A stretch of DNA of 64,000 nt from Molanna angustata (GCA_963576475.1 OY754982.1:2135409-2199408), one strand, 5' to 3'. Positions 46,457 through 60,256 are shown, numbered from the stretch's first letter. The notes: generated by a model from the letters alone, not told the origin. A program made the numbers and translations.

Positions 46457-48574
46457 CTATAAAAAATAGTACACATTAAGAAATAAAAAAAGGTCAAATT
46501 GTAACACTTGATACAAATCAAAATGTGATTCATTAGCTAAATTTAATTTTGAGTAAGTATTAACACAGGATGTCTAAACTGAGATAAATGTAGATAGAAT
46601 TTATTATATCAATGTATTAAATATTCTAGTTGACAAAAATACCAATCATTCAGTTTAGCAGATTCTGATAGAGTAAGGAGAAAATTAAAACAAATATTGA
46701 TTTTGATTTAAAAATATTTCTAACAGAAAAGCTTCAGTTTTTAAGAATAATAAAATTGAAATTTCTTACCGTTTTACTAAAAATATTTATTTTCCCATTG
46801 ATTCAACTTATTTTAAGCCTCAAAACACAAGAAAATTAAAAACTAGAGTAATAAGATATACTCTGATAATACTCCAGTCGGTTGGGCTGCATTCAGAAAA
46901 CTTTGCCCAATGAGTAACTTAAAAACGTTATACCTGTTGCTGTATTCATCGTTTAATGATAAAATCAAAAATACTGGTCAAATTGGACCATAAATAGATA
47001 AAAAAATATATAACCAATACTTCAAGAACTTGGAAAAATATAAAAAAATAATGGTTGAATGATTGGTAAGTCAATAGAGACAGATAAAGTTAAATACTAA
47101 TAATTTATTTAACAAACACCATGAAAAAAAGATTGAAATTAAATAAAGGATTGTAGAATACTTGTAGATATATTGTAGTAAGAAATAAATCAATCATTTA
47201 GTACATATATACCGTCACTGCATATCCCACATGTAGAGTAACCAGCAATAAGTATGCGGGTGTGCATTACCAGATGTATATAAAAACATAAAACAAAAGG
47301 TGCGAAAAAAGGGATTCAATAAAGTAAATCAATAAATTATATAATTACTTCATAAAAAAATTTATAAATACAAAATTTTATAACTAAGTATAGTTTCGTT
47401 TTGAATTGTTCATAATAATTCTGTTCAATATTATAAAGGTGTTACTATAAAACAAATTTTAGATTAAAATGTCACAAATATTATTGTACAGATTGTTCAT
47501 CAATTCAATTATTTGATAAACAATCTTTATTGATGTGACAATTTAGAAATATTCCCAATATTGTCTTTGGGTAAAAATAATTTAAATATATTTAATATAT
47601 AACCTTAATATTACTTAAATTGATTTTAAAAATGCACAAAATATATAAGTGAGATAGTAATAAGATATACCTTCATGTAAATCTGATTTTTATATGAGAA
47701 AAATAATTGGTATTACAATAATGGTCTTTGATAGAATGTTACTGGTTAATGCTACAATTGAATGTTCGCAGGGCTGGCATTTTTTGTCCTTTCAATGTGA
47801 TTATCTCGACATGTAAAAAATAATGGACATAAATTTTATGAAACAATTATAATATTAAATAGAAAAACCTGGCGTACTCCTCTACACTTAGAAATACGTC
47901 GTTTATGAATAATGTAAGTTCAGCAAGTAAATTCAAGAATAGTGCAAGAGATTTAAAATGTGAAGTGAGAGCTATATTTATTATTCAATTAAGCCAAAGT
48001 ATTATTCATATTTCCCAAAACCAGAAAATATATTTTTAATTATTACCCATGAATTATTTACACATTAAAATTCCAATGTTAATTAATATAATAATAATGA
48101 AACAAATGTTGAAATTATTATTTTTATTTGTATACTTCAGGAAAGAAAATATTGTACTTAGAATGTATGAAATACAAAGAACCTTAGTAAATCAAACCGG
48201 AATGAAAAGAATTAAAATGCCAAAAAATAATATAAGTAGGTGGTAGGAGTATTTGTTTTCTATGATAGTAACCTTACGACATCCGTAGGTATTACACTCT
48301 ATGCCTCAAGAATTAGGTTCTTGATATGTCAAATCAAATTTTAACTTTGGAAATTAAATTAACAACACATGAAATGAAAAAGTTTAACACATCACAGTAA
48401 AAAAAAATCAATTTATTTCTTTAGAATTGATTTAGAGTTTCTGTTTTTTTGAACAGTTAGTCTATTCGTCGCTAAAAAATGCACTGTCTCTAATTGTTAT
48501 TTTTTTCCTACACAGCTGACTTGTACATTTTCAGAAATAAATCTAAATGGAAATATAATATGTATATTAAATAC

Positions 48575-48652
48575 CTGCTGGAAATCCAACCCAAGATATC
48601 TCAAGTTATATTCAATAAATTCTTCTTCATCTTCTTTCGATAGATTAACAAT
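48575..48652 (-). CDS. Candidate alternative exon
   Basis: 78 nt between TTTACAG and GTATTT. In phase 0 it reads IVNLSKEDEEEFIEYNL then RYLGLDFQQ, acidic and protein-like. It does not fit the phase of its upstream neighbour (48966-49108, phase 2), which would lead to an early stop. If used, it must join another donor, e.g. 49730. Confidence 0.35.
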
Positions 48653-48965
48653 CTGTAAAGACAGGATTGAGATCTTGGTCCTGGGATTGAACAAATTGAA
48701 TCATACAATTCAACTAGCAACAAAACGCTCCTTCATTTTTTTTGTCCATTTTTATTAAAAACCCTTTATATTTGAAAATCATCAACACAATTTTTCAGGA
48801 TACTCGAAATCAATTTTAATTTGATTTTTTGTATTGAATTATAATTAGAAATAATAAAATAATGGGAAGATATAATTGAAATATGCAGGACAGGTGACTA
48901 TAAAAGTTTATGTAGGCATTGCATGTTTTAGCGAAGAGTTACAAATATAAATATCCCATCGTTAC

Positions 48966-49108
48966 CTTTCAACATCGGCATAGTTGACAGTGGAAGGAAG
49001 ATGAGCAGAATGTCTGTTGCCAGTGAAGCGACTGATGAGTTTAGCCGAAGATCTCCGCAAGGAAGCTTTGAGCATTGAGAAGGATGCACTGCGCTTCACC
49101 TCTTCACA
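48966..49108 (-). CDS. Unrecognised large gene, internal exon (Ser/Arg-rich)
   Basis: 143 nt, phase 0 in and phase 2 out. Reads CEEVKRSASFSMLKAS, LRRSSAKLISRFTGN, RHSAHLPSTVNYADVE; donor AAG/GTAACG. A second possible acceptor 9 nt further in (GAAGAG/GTGAAG) would drop CEE. KRSAS and RRSS are basophilic-kinase-type sites. Basic, probably cytoplasmic regulatory sequence. Excellent frame and splice sites make it a secure exon although the family is not recognised. Confidence 0.72.
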
Positions 49109-49729
49109 CTATTATGCAATTTAACAATCAACTGTCTCAACTTTCAAGCAATACAATTTAAAATAAAAATAGATCACGAACCAACTTTGATATATCGATC
49201 CATAGATCAACGTTTAAATTATCATTTCAATGACTTTTAAATGCTGCAAATTTTGAATTATATATTTCATTGTAAACCATTTGGGATTCGCAGTTGAATG
49301 ATTGAAGTAAATTAAAAAAAAAAAATCAGTGAAAATAAAAATCAAATGATTAATACAATGTGAATTTTGATAACAACTAATTGTGAAAACTTGTGATACA
49401 TCAAATGAAAAAATAAACAATAAGATACAACAAATATATATTCGATTGCCAAAAAAGCAAATAATTATAACAGTACTTTGCCAATGTGTCCAAACGCAAT
49501 GATTACCGTTGGAACCGATAAACAAATTTTACAAAATAAATAGTCACTGGTTACGAAGCCAAAATAAATATAATATGGAGCGATGACATGGACAATCGAT
49601 TGTTAAATTGCATAACAGCGACATCAATTACCCCCTCTATTCCCTGACTAATTGTGCAGCTGAGCTAATCTCAGTCAAAAAGTAAAGCTTATTACAACCA
49701 CATTATTTTTTAAAGTATTCTTGGCTTAC

Positions 49730-49817
49730 CTTTTGACACACCAACATTTCATACGGATCTCGTCCTTGGCATATTTTGCAGTTACGAAACGATACGGAAC
49801 ATTGTAGGCGGACGGGT
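49730..49817 (-). CDS. Candidate alternative exon (possible CxxC motif)
   Basis: 88 nt between ATATTTTTAG and GTAAGC. One frame reads QCSVSFRNCKICQGRDPY, EMLVCQK and joins in phase 0 to CEE of the next exon, forming CxxC-x10-CxxC, which could bind zinc. Another frame reads AYNVPYRFVTAKYAKDE, IRMKCWCVK and would splice to the terminal exon. Neither fits the exon at 58759 directly, where phase 0 gives a stop after 11 codons. Frame undecided. Confidence 0.4.
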
Positions 49818-49819
49818 CT

Positions 49820-50390
49820 AAAAAATATTTTATATCTAAAAATTTTTTAAAATACATTTTCCAAACAGGAAAATCTAATTGTAGTTTTTTATATTTTATT
49901 CAACAGTATTAGGATTGCGTGTATAAAATTACCGACTTTAAAAATAAGATCAAAGCGCAATAGACACATTGATTGTAAAAACAATTACTTAAATGAAATA
50001 AAACATAGAAAAGTACAGCAAGAGATTTAGTTTATAAATGAACTGTTGAAATACTGTTTAAGAATCATTAATTAAACTTTGAAAAAAAGTAGTAAAATAA
50101 TTTATATACAGGAAAAAACTAAATATTATGAATAAGTATTGAACTAAACGAAATTATAGAGAATTCTGCTAATCTCGGAATTATTAAAAGTACCTATAAT
50201 AAAAATAAAATAAATAGTTATATTATTATTTATGACGACAAAAGAACATTATTAAATATTTACTTTAATAATAAAAAAAATATGGAGTCTATCAAGATAT
50301 TGAATATTTCAAAAATTAAATGGTACTTATTAGTCATAGTGGTTGAGATATTAAAATGAAATGATAAGCAATTTTCAATCTGTAAGTAGA
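49820..50390. other. Intron sequence
   Basis: AT-rich; nothing recognised. Confidence 0.5.
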
Positions 50391-50394
50391 TTAT

Positions 50395-50960
50395 GGGCCG
50401 GTATTACAGTCTCAGTTTAAGAGCTAAACTCAAGTTTTACAAAAATATAGCGTATTACAGTGTCCGTTTAGGCCTAATCTTCCCTCAAAACGTCACTAAA
50501 ATGACAAATATTTAACTCAACGTTTCTGGCGGATTAAGTACTTAACGGTGAGTCAACTGTCATTTGCTAGGCAGCGCGTGTAGTTTCAGTGTTCTATCAC
50601 TAGAGGCGTTAGTTGTATCGATGGTGGCGCCACACAACAAAACAAACTGACAGCTATATTGAAACGAACATGGGCATTTAAAGGCATTATTTTGGTGAAA
50701 AAAATTAAATTTACCATGTTAGTTAATAAAACAATACTATTTCAAATAGTAGCGTCCCGTTTTGTAGTTTGTATTATTTGAGGTTATTTAAAATTTGACA
50801 GATAATAACCACAGAAAAAGTAAAATATGTCTATAATTGAAGATTTAGTAACTTACATGTCATATTGCACTGTAATACGGAAATGGATACAATCTCCCCA
50901 TAACATTAATCTTGAGTTTAACAAACTCAATGAGTTTAGGGCCGACTGTAATACCGGCCC
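50395..50960 (-). mobile_element. Inverted-repeat MITE, GGGCCGGT-type, copy 2
   Basis: GGGCCGGTATTACAGTC ... GACTGTAATACCGGCCC flanked by TAT on both sides. Reverse orientation to copy 1 (2694-3280). Lacks the internal 45-bp duplication of copy 1. Both share CCCATGTTCGTTTCAATAT (inverted). Confidence 0.83.
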
Positions 50961-52595
50961 TATACTGTCATAATGGTAAAGTAAAATAAAAAAATATGAT
51001 AATTCTAAAGTTTCTGTATTGATAGCGTGGAAATCCATTTTAATAAATTAACATTAAATGGTAATGCCGAGTCGCCTATATTATATCCGTATAAATATCA
51101 AATGATATATATCAGCGAACCCTGGTCAAGGCAGCATTCAAAGCCGGGTACACTGGATTGCTATACCAGCTCACTAACACTTGGTCACTAATATATCGTA
51201 AAGATTTTAATTTTTATTCATTTTTCAGTTGGGTTTATTTGTACAATCAATACTCATAAATTCATAAATCTATTAAAATGTCGTTGGAGCCTTCACTCCT
51301 TACAACATGGGTGCAAATAAGCATACGTAAAGGTATTCAATACATGGTTTCATAATGAACAGCTCTATAATTAACAAGTACTGAGTAAATTGAGGAAAAT
51401 ACTATTAAAACCTTAAGCTACGCAAATATAGTACAAAATTGGATTCCTTCGAAACAAATAATTGTGAAATCATAACAGAATACAAATAGTTTGTCTCTTT
51501 CTAATAAATAACAACAGATTAAAGATGGTAGCAGTGCAGGGATATATTAAGTCCCACTCCTAATTCAATAAGTTCATTAAATTACACTCACCATTTTTAT
51601 ATACAATAAAAAAATAAACAAATTTTACCTGTCATTCCAATATTTCAACAAAAGGAGGAATAACAAAGCAAAACAAAAGAATAACAAAACAACTATATCA
51701 AAATGTCATGCAATAAAAGCGCGTGGTACAAAATGAAAATAATAATAAATAAAAAAAAAACAAAATTAAAATAAATATATGTTACTTTATTTTATCAAAA
51801 TATAATACAATTTTTTTCATTATACGATACGTGCATTAAAATTAAACGTATGTGTGGATGTTACAAAATTAAATATCGTGTGAATAAAAAAATATATATA
51901 AGTGCAAATTCGAAGGATGTTAAGACATTATATAATAGAACAATAAAATGCATTATGAAAAAAATATATATGTGCAGAAAGAAAAACACTTCAATGTTTT
52001 TGTGTAAAGCTCTCTGCTAGGCTTAATAAATAATTAATTGTCAATTAATAATGTTACTATTCTTAAATTATGGATAAATGACAAGCAGAAGCATTATCTT
52101 CTCCAATACCTCGTTTATTGATTTCTATACTCGCAGATAATAGTGAAAAATTTACAATTTTGGTTATAATATATTTATTAAATGCATCATAAAGTACTTA
52201 CAAAAAAAATATACATATAAAATGTTTAAATATTTCAAAAGGACACAATGACAATGTTTTTAATTTTAAATAAATGACATGAAACATGAATTGATTTAAA
52301 AATGTATATTTTATATTCGAAGCACCAAAATAAATTATTAAATAAGGGATGGATTAAGACAAATTGAGCATGTCCTGTAATAAATAATTGAATAATCATA
52401 GAGCAGGATATCGAAAAAAGGGTGACAGTCGGGTCACCGATAAAGTATAATTAGAACACGACAATTTGTAACACGTCAGAACAGAACATCACAAAACAGA
52501 ATGGTGACAAATCAACACATGGGAAAATCATTACGTTGATAAACAATTACTATGCAAACCAATATCGGGAATCAATACAGTTAATCCTTTGATAC
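50961..52595. other. Intron sequence
   Basis: AT-rich; nothing recognised. Confidence 0.5.
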
Positions 52596-52599
52596 TTAA

Positions 52600-53412
52600 G
52601 CCCAAATTATACAATCGTTCACCAGCTTGAGGATGGTCTTGAGCACAAGTTTTCAACCAAAATGGTATTAAAGATGCAATAGACACTGAGATTGATCTCA
52701 AGACTGGTTTCAAAATGCATAGAACAGTTGAAATCGCTTTGAGACAACTATCAAAAGAGAGGGAAGGAGACAGTGCTATATACAAAAAAGAGACGCATAT
52801 AGACATAAAGGAACTTCGCATTGATTACTATTTTGACATTTACCTTGTTAGCAGTACTAAAATGGATCGAGAATCTTAATTAGAACCTTCCGGAAGTAAT
52901 TTACAAAAATTCATAAATTATGTGAATGAAATTTTGTAAATTTCATAAAATTCCGGCACATTCAGAAGATCATCATGTTGTATCATATTTTAAAAAGGCT
53001 AGTTTTCCTGGATGTATTGACTATACACACATTCCCATAATATGCTATATGACAACTAAGTGAATAAGTATTTCTTTTTCCTCTTCTGACATTTTCACTG
53101 TTTAATTAGGTATTATATAATGTTCCATAAATTTCTCTACACTTTCAAAGATTATGACAACGAAATGTCAAAATATCTATAAATAGCTTTTCCAAATCAG
53201 TGCTACCAACATAACAGCGCAAAAATTTATTGCCATTCATGAGAAAAAATACTTATTTATAGAGCTGCATCTAAATTTTGTTCGAGTACGCTTTTTCGAA
53301 TGAGACGGCATACTTATTAACTTTTAATACAGAATTTTGAGCATAATCTCAAGATGATATCGAGATGACACATTAGGAGAACTGTCTTGAGAATTATTCT
53401 ATAATTTGGGCC
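52600..53412. mobile_element. MITE with TTAA target duplication
   Basis: TTAA|GCCCAAATTATACAATCG ... TTCTATAATTTGGGCC|TTAA (TTAA at 52596-52599 and 53413-53416). 813 bp, no transposase. TTAA suggests a piggyBac-type source, though the TIR lacks the usual CCC start. Confidence 0.7.
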
Positions 53413-53416
53413 TTAA

Positions 53417-54930
53417 AGTACCTAGATAGGTGAACTATTCCCAATTGAAGATTTAAACAATTTATGTATTGATCCAATATTTATTTTGAGGAAGTGTATA
53501 GGAGAGCGTGCGTATGTCACGGTAATTTGTTTAAATATATTTATTTTCTTAATACCACTTTTTATATTCTACTTTATTCATTAAATAATTTTATAATGAT
53601 TATTTCTTTAATTATTTTTTATGACAACACACTCAATTTGATCTAGAGATATATGAAAAACAGTCGAATCTATAAAAAAACAAGAGGCTTTCAAAAAAAA
53701 TGCATTTTATAACAGCAAAATGTCATTTTAAATTAATAAAATAAAATTTGTTGAAAACTCTCCCGTTTATGATAGCTATAATATCGACTGTTAGTTCTTA
53801 AAATACATTCCAGCATATTCCAAAATAAAAAGCATAAATGTGCATGTGCTGTACAAAATGGGATAATTTGGGGCTGGAGACTCTAGATAAAAACCATTAT
53901 TATTATCACTCACAAAAAAATGGTTATAAATAATTTAAATTTCATTTAATTATACCAAAAATAATGAGCAATATAAACAAATAAATTGTAATTGATTTCC
54001 CCAGATCTTTTTGTTATAAATTAAATAACTTGTATGTGAACAAGTTAACTTAATTTTACAATGAATATTATTATTATTATTTGTTATATTTCAAAAAATC
54101 ATGTACCTACATAAATACAAATTGTATATCACAACATTTTTTATTATGATTTAATTTTACGAAACGTTGGTTAAAAACAAAAAAGAAATAATAGATAAAA
54201 CAAAAAAAAATAAATGATCTTTTTTTAATAATTTGGAATGGCATCACATTTAACTGCGCTCGATAAAAAAGCATTTTCAATTAATACAGAATAAAAAGAT
54301 TATTAATCATAATATTATTACTGAATGTATTTAATATTTTATTTCAATATATAAATTTTACTAACTATAATCTTTAAGTCATAAAATAATACATTGATTA
54401 GGAAAAAAGAAATTTCATAATTTAAAAGACAAATTAAGATTACATTTGATTAAAAAATATGAAAAAAAAAATGAGATTGTTAAGTTATATTTCTTTTACA
54501 GAATCATGACCTTTGTTGCAATTTTTGTGAGATACTACTCTCCTGTTAATTTTTAGGAAAAACAGAAAAAATAATCTATTTTTTTAATAATAAATTCTTA
54601 AGAAGGAAAAGAAAGTTCGGTCATCTAACAAAATTTTTACGATGAATGAATATTTCTAACGATGAACTGATTCTATTTAGCAAAGACTTAATTGTATACC
54701 TACTTAAAAAATACATTCTCTTGTCACTGAACTACAAGAAGTTTATAGATTTCTATCGTCAATCTTAACAAATATATATTTCATTATTTTTTTATTTGTA
54801 TCACTTTCAGTTTTTTCATTTCAGTATCATATTTTAAAAGCACTATATCATTAAATTAACGATGAGATGAACGATGTATATATTTTCAATAGTTCATTTA
54901 TATTGTGACTAAAGATTAAGAAGACATTCA
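53417..54930. other. Intron or 3' UTR sequence
   Basis: Very AT-rich. If the 54931 exon is terminal, its 3' UTR lies here; several AATAAA words on the - strand could end it. Confidence 0.4.
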
Positions 54931-55020
54931 CTATTGATGTGTTCCCGTGTTAATTCCGAGTGCGTTGAATAGTTTTGACTTCAGATTGGATTTTGGCTCT
55001 GTGTGCGTGCCACTGCTTGG
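54931..55020 (-). CDS. Alternative terminal exon (isoform 2)
   Basis: Acceptor TTTCGTTAG, phase 0, PSSGTHTEPKSNLKSK, LFNALGINTGTHQ and TAG at 54931-54933. It follows the 58759 exon without a frame change and gives a different C terminus from the 48966/46336 route. Upstream pyrimidine tract is weak. Confidence 0.55.
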   Translation of the reverse strand, partial: PSSGTHTEPKSNLKSKLFNALGINTGTHQ

Positions 55021-55825
55021 CTAACGAAAAAAATATAAAATAAACAATATGAAATCATAAACAAACGAAAAAAATAAAATAAAACTCAAAAAGGAAAAAG
55101 AAGATCAATGAATTTGGAAAAGGATTCGAGAAGAGTACGGAAAATTCTGGAAGAAGATGATGTCAGTTCCTAATTAAATCATTTTAATATGTGAAGTTAT
55201 GAAGTTATTATTATGCCAATGAAACACACTGATTTACTTTTATTCTTCCTCAATATGCCAAACTCTTCATTAAATATCATTATTTATAAATAATTGTCAA
55301 ATCAAATTAAATAATATTTATTTTTTTAGAAAGAAAAGTTGCCTTTTTCTTCAGTAGAAAATGTAAAAACAATATTATTTAATATTTATGGAGTGATTTT
55401 TTTACTTAACACAAATTAAGAAGATTTTAAATGTTATCAAATATTTTAAAATAAATAATCACTTAGGTCGAATCGCCTTTCCACATACATTAAAATAATT
55501 GTAAATTTAACATATGATATTTGAAAAATAAAAAGATTATAAAATATGAATATAATTGGCACAATACAACATGATAATATAATTACTACAATTCTAATGA
55601 AAAAATTCATGATGTGCTTTAAATAATGATCTAAGCTAAGCTATATCTAAGCAACACACAAAATCTATTCCAAAATAAAACACATAACAATAAAACTACA
55701 CAAAACAAAACAAAATATGCAAAAACTACAATGTTTTTTTAGTACAATATAATGTATGGACAAAACAACTTGACCAATCCCAAAGAATTTCTGACAATTT
55801 TTTTTTAATATTCTCGTTTTCATAC

Positions 55826-55855
55826 CTTGTGCAGCTTGCAATACAGCATCTTCAA
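55826..55855 (-). CDS. Possible 30-nt microexon (weak)
   Basis: TTTCAAG / 30 nt / GTATGAAAAC. In phase 0 it adds ten residues LKMLYCKLHK; in another frame EDAVLQAAQ. Frame-preserving length, but the acceptor lacks a good pyrimidine tract. Confidence 0.2.
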
Positions 55856-56924
55856 CTTGAAATTTGGAATTTCGACAATATAATATGAAAATAAATTAAA
55901 TTATGACAATGATAACTCCTTCAAATATCCAGAGATAATATTCCGTTCTCAAATAATTTCCTATGGATTAAATTTTTCTTTAAAGAAACAACAACATTGT
56001 CTACAAATAAATTCATATGACGACGCTTAATGAATTTACAGAAAAAAGTTGCTATATAAAATAGTTACTTCTTAGGAAACTATAAATGTCACACCGAAAT
56101 GTTGCCACATTTAAGAAGTATAATAATATATGTTAAGATGCTGATCATTTGAAACGCAAAAATGACTTTAAAAATTATCTCATAAATGAATCGTTTTTTC
56201 ATTAGTAAATTGGCCAGCGCCGTAAAAAAAAAGTATGTAATGTAAGAAAGAATTGTGGTATAAAAATATTATAAGTTTTTTAAAGATAAATAAAATAAAG
56301 TATAAATTTGTTTTATTTAAACTAGCAACCAACTTCCTAAGTTTAATTCCCAGCAGACAAAAATTATCAAATAATTATTTCTCACAAAATTTTTGCCTCT
56401 CTGCGCTGGAAATAGTTGGAAATAATTGTCACTCACACAGGGTACAAGATTATCATTTAAAAATATGGATTTATTATGTTACTTTATTTTAAAAACAAAA
56501 TAAAATTGGTTTGATTCTAACTACGAAGCGATAAGCCGAACGAATAAGACAGCCAGTAAAAATAATATTATAACTTAATATTATGTTATATAATAAGCTC
56601 GATAAAGGATTACTTACATTCAAAATGTCATCATGCACTCCATAGCATACCTATTATCAATCATTATAACCTCAAATGTCAATAAATCAGCAGTGTAGTG
56701 TTTGTAAATCATTCAATAAGACAATCAAATTTCAGTACGAATTTTAGGGTGTCAAAAAAATATTGATAAAGTAAAAGAGTTCTTAAAGATACAAAAAAGG
56801 AAATTTTTTCAAGAGTAAAAAATACATTATTATTTGTTTGAAAGGAACCGGTCAAACCTGTCATATATTTTCTTCCATAATAACTAAACATTATGAAATA
56901 AAAACCATTTTAGACTGCGAGTTA

Positions 56925-57378
56925 TCGACATGGACATGACAGAAGACGCATGAAAGTAAAATTAACGTTGTGGAAATGAGGTCCCTAAGACGAATGTGTG
57001 GTAGAACGATCTATGATAGGATAAGGAATGTGGACATCAGACGAGAATGCAAGATTGAAAGAGATATTGTGAGTAGAATGAAAGTAAATACACTACGATG
57101 GTTCGGACATGTGAAGAGAATGAACGATGAGCGCCTGACAAAGAAAGTATACAAGGCTGAAAAGAGTGGAATGAGAGGTCGTGGCCACCCGAGAAAGAGT
57201 TGGCATGATCATATAAATGAGATTTTGAAAGATGGTAATATACCAAGTCAGAATAATAGGAGAGCATGTATGACGCGATGCATGGATGTAAATGAGGCAA
57301 AACATGTATGTCAAGATAGATGTGTTCGGTCCTCTCTGCCTACCCCAAGTAGGGATACGGCATGATGGTAGGTATGTA
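56925..57378 (+). pseudogene. RTE-like LINE ORF2 C-terminal fragment
   Basis: Open frame 56970-57362 with MRSLRRMCGRTIYDRIRN, VNTLRWFGHVKRMNDE and GRGHPRKSWHDHINEILK, then the tail GATACGGCATGATGG and GTATGTATGTATG. About 80 percent like 12330-11935 by eye. 5'-truncated. Confidence 0.85.
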
Positions 57379-57629
57379 TGTATGACTTATCAATAATCTG
57401 AAATGTGTATAGCACGTACGCTATGACGAAAATAGCTGAAGAGGGGTATTTGGATATTTCCGTAATTTGCTTATGGGTAATTAAGGGAGAGAGAAGGGTG
57501 AGGGGGCTCTCAGGTTATACTATACGGATCTTTGTCTTTTTTATGCCTATTCAAGAATAAAACCATTTAGGATTTCTAAATTTCCTGAAATATTTTAGTA
57601 TATATGTATTATCGAAAATATTAATTAAA

Positions 57630-57805
57630 CATCTCACAAACTTCAACAATGAGATTCGCCACCCATTCTGAATGTTGCCTTTTTAGGTGAGACAAGACTA
57701 GTGTGACGGCATACACATATGTGTCGTGCTTCTTTTTATAGGGTAATGTACACCTGTCGCTGGTTACCCCACATTGTGGGATTTACCGTGATGGTATTTA
57801 AGTAT
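57630..57805 (+). repeat. Dispersed repeat (CACATTGTG family)
   Basis: CACCCATTCTGAATGTTGCC, TTTTTAGGTGAGACAAGACT, GGTAATGTACACCTGTCGCT and GGTTACCCCACATTGTGGG. Confidence 0.65.
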
Positions 57806-57934
57806 TAATTTTGCGTGCTTCCATACACAAACACACATCTTATATACTTACAGCACTTTTGAGGTGAGATGTTCACAAAGACAACGCTATATAAGCCAAA
57901 ATACATTATCATATCACATAATTAAAAAACGTAC

Positions 57935-58145
57935 ATACCATCACTGTATGTCATCAGTGGGGCAGGCAGAGAGAAATGAATGCCTCATATTCATCCTCTA
58001 TTCTATATCAATATACCTTTTCATACATTAATTATTCAGACTTATAATTTTTTTTCTTCTCTCAATATCTCATTCATGTGATGTGCTATTTTTTCTTGGT
58101 TGCCTCTTCCCTTTCTTTCCACCATATATTTTTTACGTCGGGCAT
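57935..58145 (-). repeat. RTE-like LINE 3' fragment
   Basis: CATACCATCACTGTATGTCA, GGGGCAGGCAGAGAGAAATG and GATGTGCTATTTTTTCTTGG correspond to 11918-12110. Old and gapped. Confidence 0.6.
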
Positions 58146-58758
58146 TCATTATTATTTGGTTGAAAATGGTTTTTAATTTATTCCGATCAAAAAATAAGTT
58201 TGGGTTGAAAAGGGTTCACTAAGATTCACAAACTTTCCCCAAAATAAGCAAATACTTGTGTAATAGATTAATGGGTTTACCTAATTAACTGTAAAAATAA
58301 TTCTACTACTGACCCATTTAACTGAAGCCTTGAGGCTAAGTGTTGTTTCAGACAATCAAGCAGGAGCAAAATCCATGAAACAACGCTTTATAAATATGTA
58401 TTATTGCTATTAATTAGAAATGGTAACACCCATTTTATCCAATGATTCAGCAGAGCTTAGTGAAGACAGTAACAGCACCGCAATGAATGTATCTAGTTGT
58501 TATTGAAATAATTTGATTTATTACAAAGTATTCAATTTATTAAGTCGATGATCTATATAAGACTAATATTGTTCAGTGTCTGTTAAAATATAAGTGATGG
58601 TGAATCAAATAGCGTTTTTATTTCAATTTTTTAAATAACTTGAGTTGAATATTATCTCTGAATATGAAGAAAGATCTGATGACACATAGATAAGATTGAA
58701 TGGATGATCCATGATCCATAATGATTTGATATATATGTAATATCTATGGTGATCTAAC

Positions 58759-58851
58759 CTCTTCGTGTTGATCCATGTGCATAGAGTCTAAGGATTCCCG
58801 GCTACCTCTACGTACACTGCGTAGTTTGGCCTGTTTCACTATGTCCAACGC
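58759..58851 (-). CDS. Unrecognised large gene, internal exon
   Basis: 93 nt, phase 0 to 0, acceptor GTTGCAG and donor GAAGAG/GTTAGA (weak). Reads ALDIVKQAKLRSVRRGSR then ESLDSMHMDQHEE. The RRGSRES site is a strong basophilic kinase consensus. Skipping it keeps frame. It can continue either to 54931-55020 or to 48966-49108. Confidence 0.65.
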
Positions 58852-60250
58852 CTGCAACGGGACAAATTTCAATCAAACTAACAACCCAACCTTTTTCAAC
58901 CGGAAATTTACTTCAATAATATACTTTTTCAATCACTGAATGATAACGGCGAATCTATTAACAGTCTTACTAATAAATGTGTTGTAAAAGTTACACAACC
59001 GTTTAACACTCGTGCAGACAAAAACGTTACTTTTAAATGCTGTGTAGAAGATCAGTTAGTTAGCAACTGCGTATCTCCCATACAAATAAATTTTACACAA
59101 CGCTTGCACGCCTGTCCAAGGTAGTTTAGCGGTGTTTTAGGACAACTGTCATCTATTACAATCTGCATGTTTATATTTTTATATCTAGAAATAATACAAC
59201 AGTTCAAATAAATGAACAGGTATACATGCTCTGTTTTCATGGATGTTCGTATGGTTAAATTATTTGTTATATTTTCCATATTTCTATTTAAAATGAGGAA
59301 AACGTATGAGAATATCAACCACGACAAATATCAAAATTAGAATGGGGGATGGCGGCTCTGCGCATGCGCATGCGCGGGTGCAATATTGCGACATTGTCAG
59401 ATTTATTCCTGTACAGCATTTATTAGTAAGATTTTTAAATCATTTCTGCATGGGCTTTATACGGTGTATAACTAAAACACTGGTCAACGGGTGTGCAGTA
59501 CATCTATGTTAGTAAGACTGTATGTAAGTGTTTAAATTTAAATAAATTATGATTTTCACTAATAATACTGGTCTGCATGAAAATCGGGCCAAAGACCATT
59601 CCTGCTTTTTCTTTTGTAAAATGACATCCTGAATCTGAATATGACACCCATTTTCCCTTCTTAACAAATCTCAACCAGTGAAATCTCTCAGAAAAGGGCA
59701 TAAAAATGGAATTTAAATTCAGATTCAGGAAGACATTTTATATGTGAATCAGAAGGAATAATGATATCGAAAAAAATATTTTTTTTGTCGATCAGTGTAA
59801 CCTAACCTATTGTCAAAATTTATCACAACCAGACTGGCATAGAATTTGAAGAATTCTTTTTGCAGGTTAGGTTTATGAGACCAGCTGATAAAGGTACTTA
59901 AAAAAAACAAGTTTAATTCTACAAACTTTACCAGTAAATTATAAATTAGTCTTCCACGATTGAATAATTATTTTATGTCCGGATTAGAACATAAACATAC
60001 AGAATAGAATCTAAATGATTTAAAGATAACAATAATTGACAAAAAGCAATATGCTATGCCAATATCCTTGGTATAATATTTTAAAATATTTCATACAAAA
60101 AAATGTATTTAGATGAATCATTCAAAATAAATAGATAATCTGTAGAAATATTACAAATATAAAATAAAAAAATCTTGGTATTTGTTCTATTTGAATTTAT
60201 TTGATTATTGATGCATTTTAAGGCACATCGTGACTATTCAAATATAATAT
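58852..60250. other. Intron sequence with NRF1/Ewg-like motif
   Basis: AT-rich apart from 59345-59380. CATCCTGAATCTGAAT (59623) and ATTCAGATTCAGG (59718) form a loose inverted pair, perhaps a MITE relic. No coding exon seen. Confidence 0.4.
59360..59376. promoter_or_regulatory. Overlapping NRF1/Ewg-type sites
   Basis: GCGCATGCGCATGCGCG holds two overlapping copies of the GCGCATGCGC palindrome bound by NRF1 in vertebrates and Ewg in flies. It is an isolated GC-rich island in AT-rich intron. Might mark an internal promoter; could also be chance alternating purine-pyrimidine DNA. Confidence 0.35.
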
Positions 60251-60256
60251 ATTTAA

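Noticed and set aside
49214..49525. 103-aa - strand ORF with hydrophobic stretch
   Set aside because: T-rich frame in intron, no splice context or similarity to the neighbouring exons.
52531..52821. 96-aa - strand ORF MRSSFMSICVSFLY...
   Set aside because: Begins outside and overlaps the end of the TTAA-flanked MITE; composition is not protein-like.
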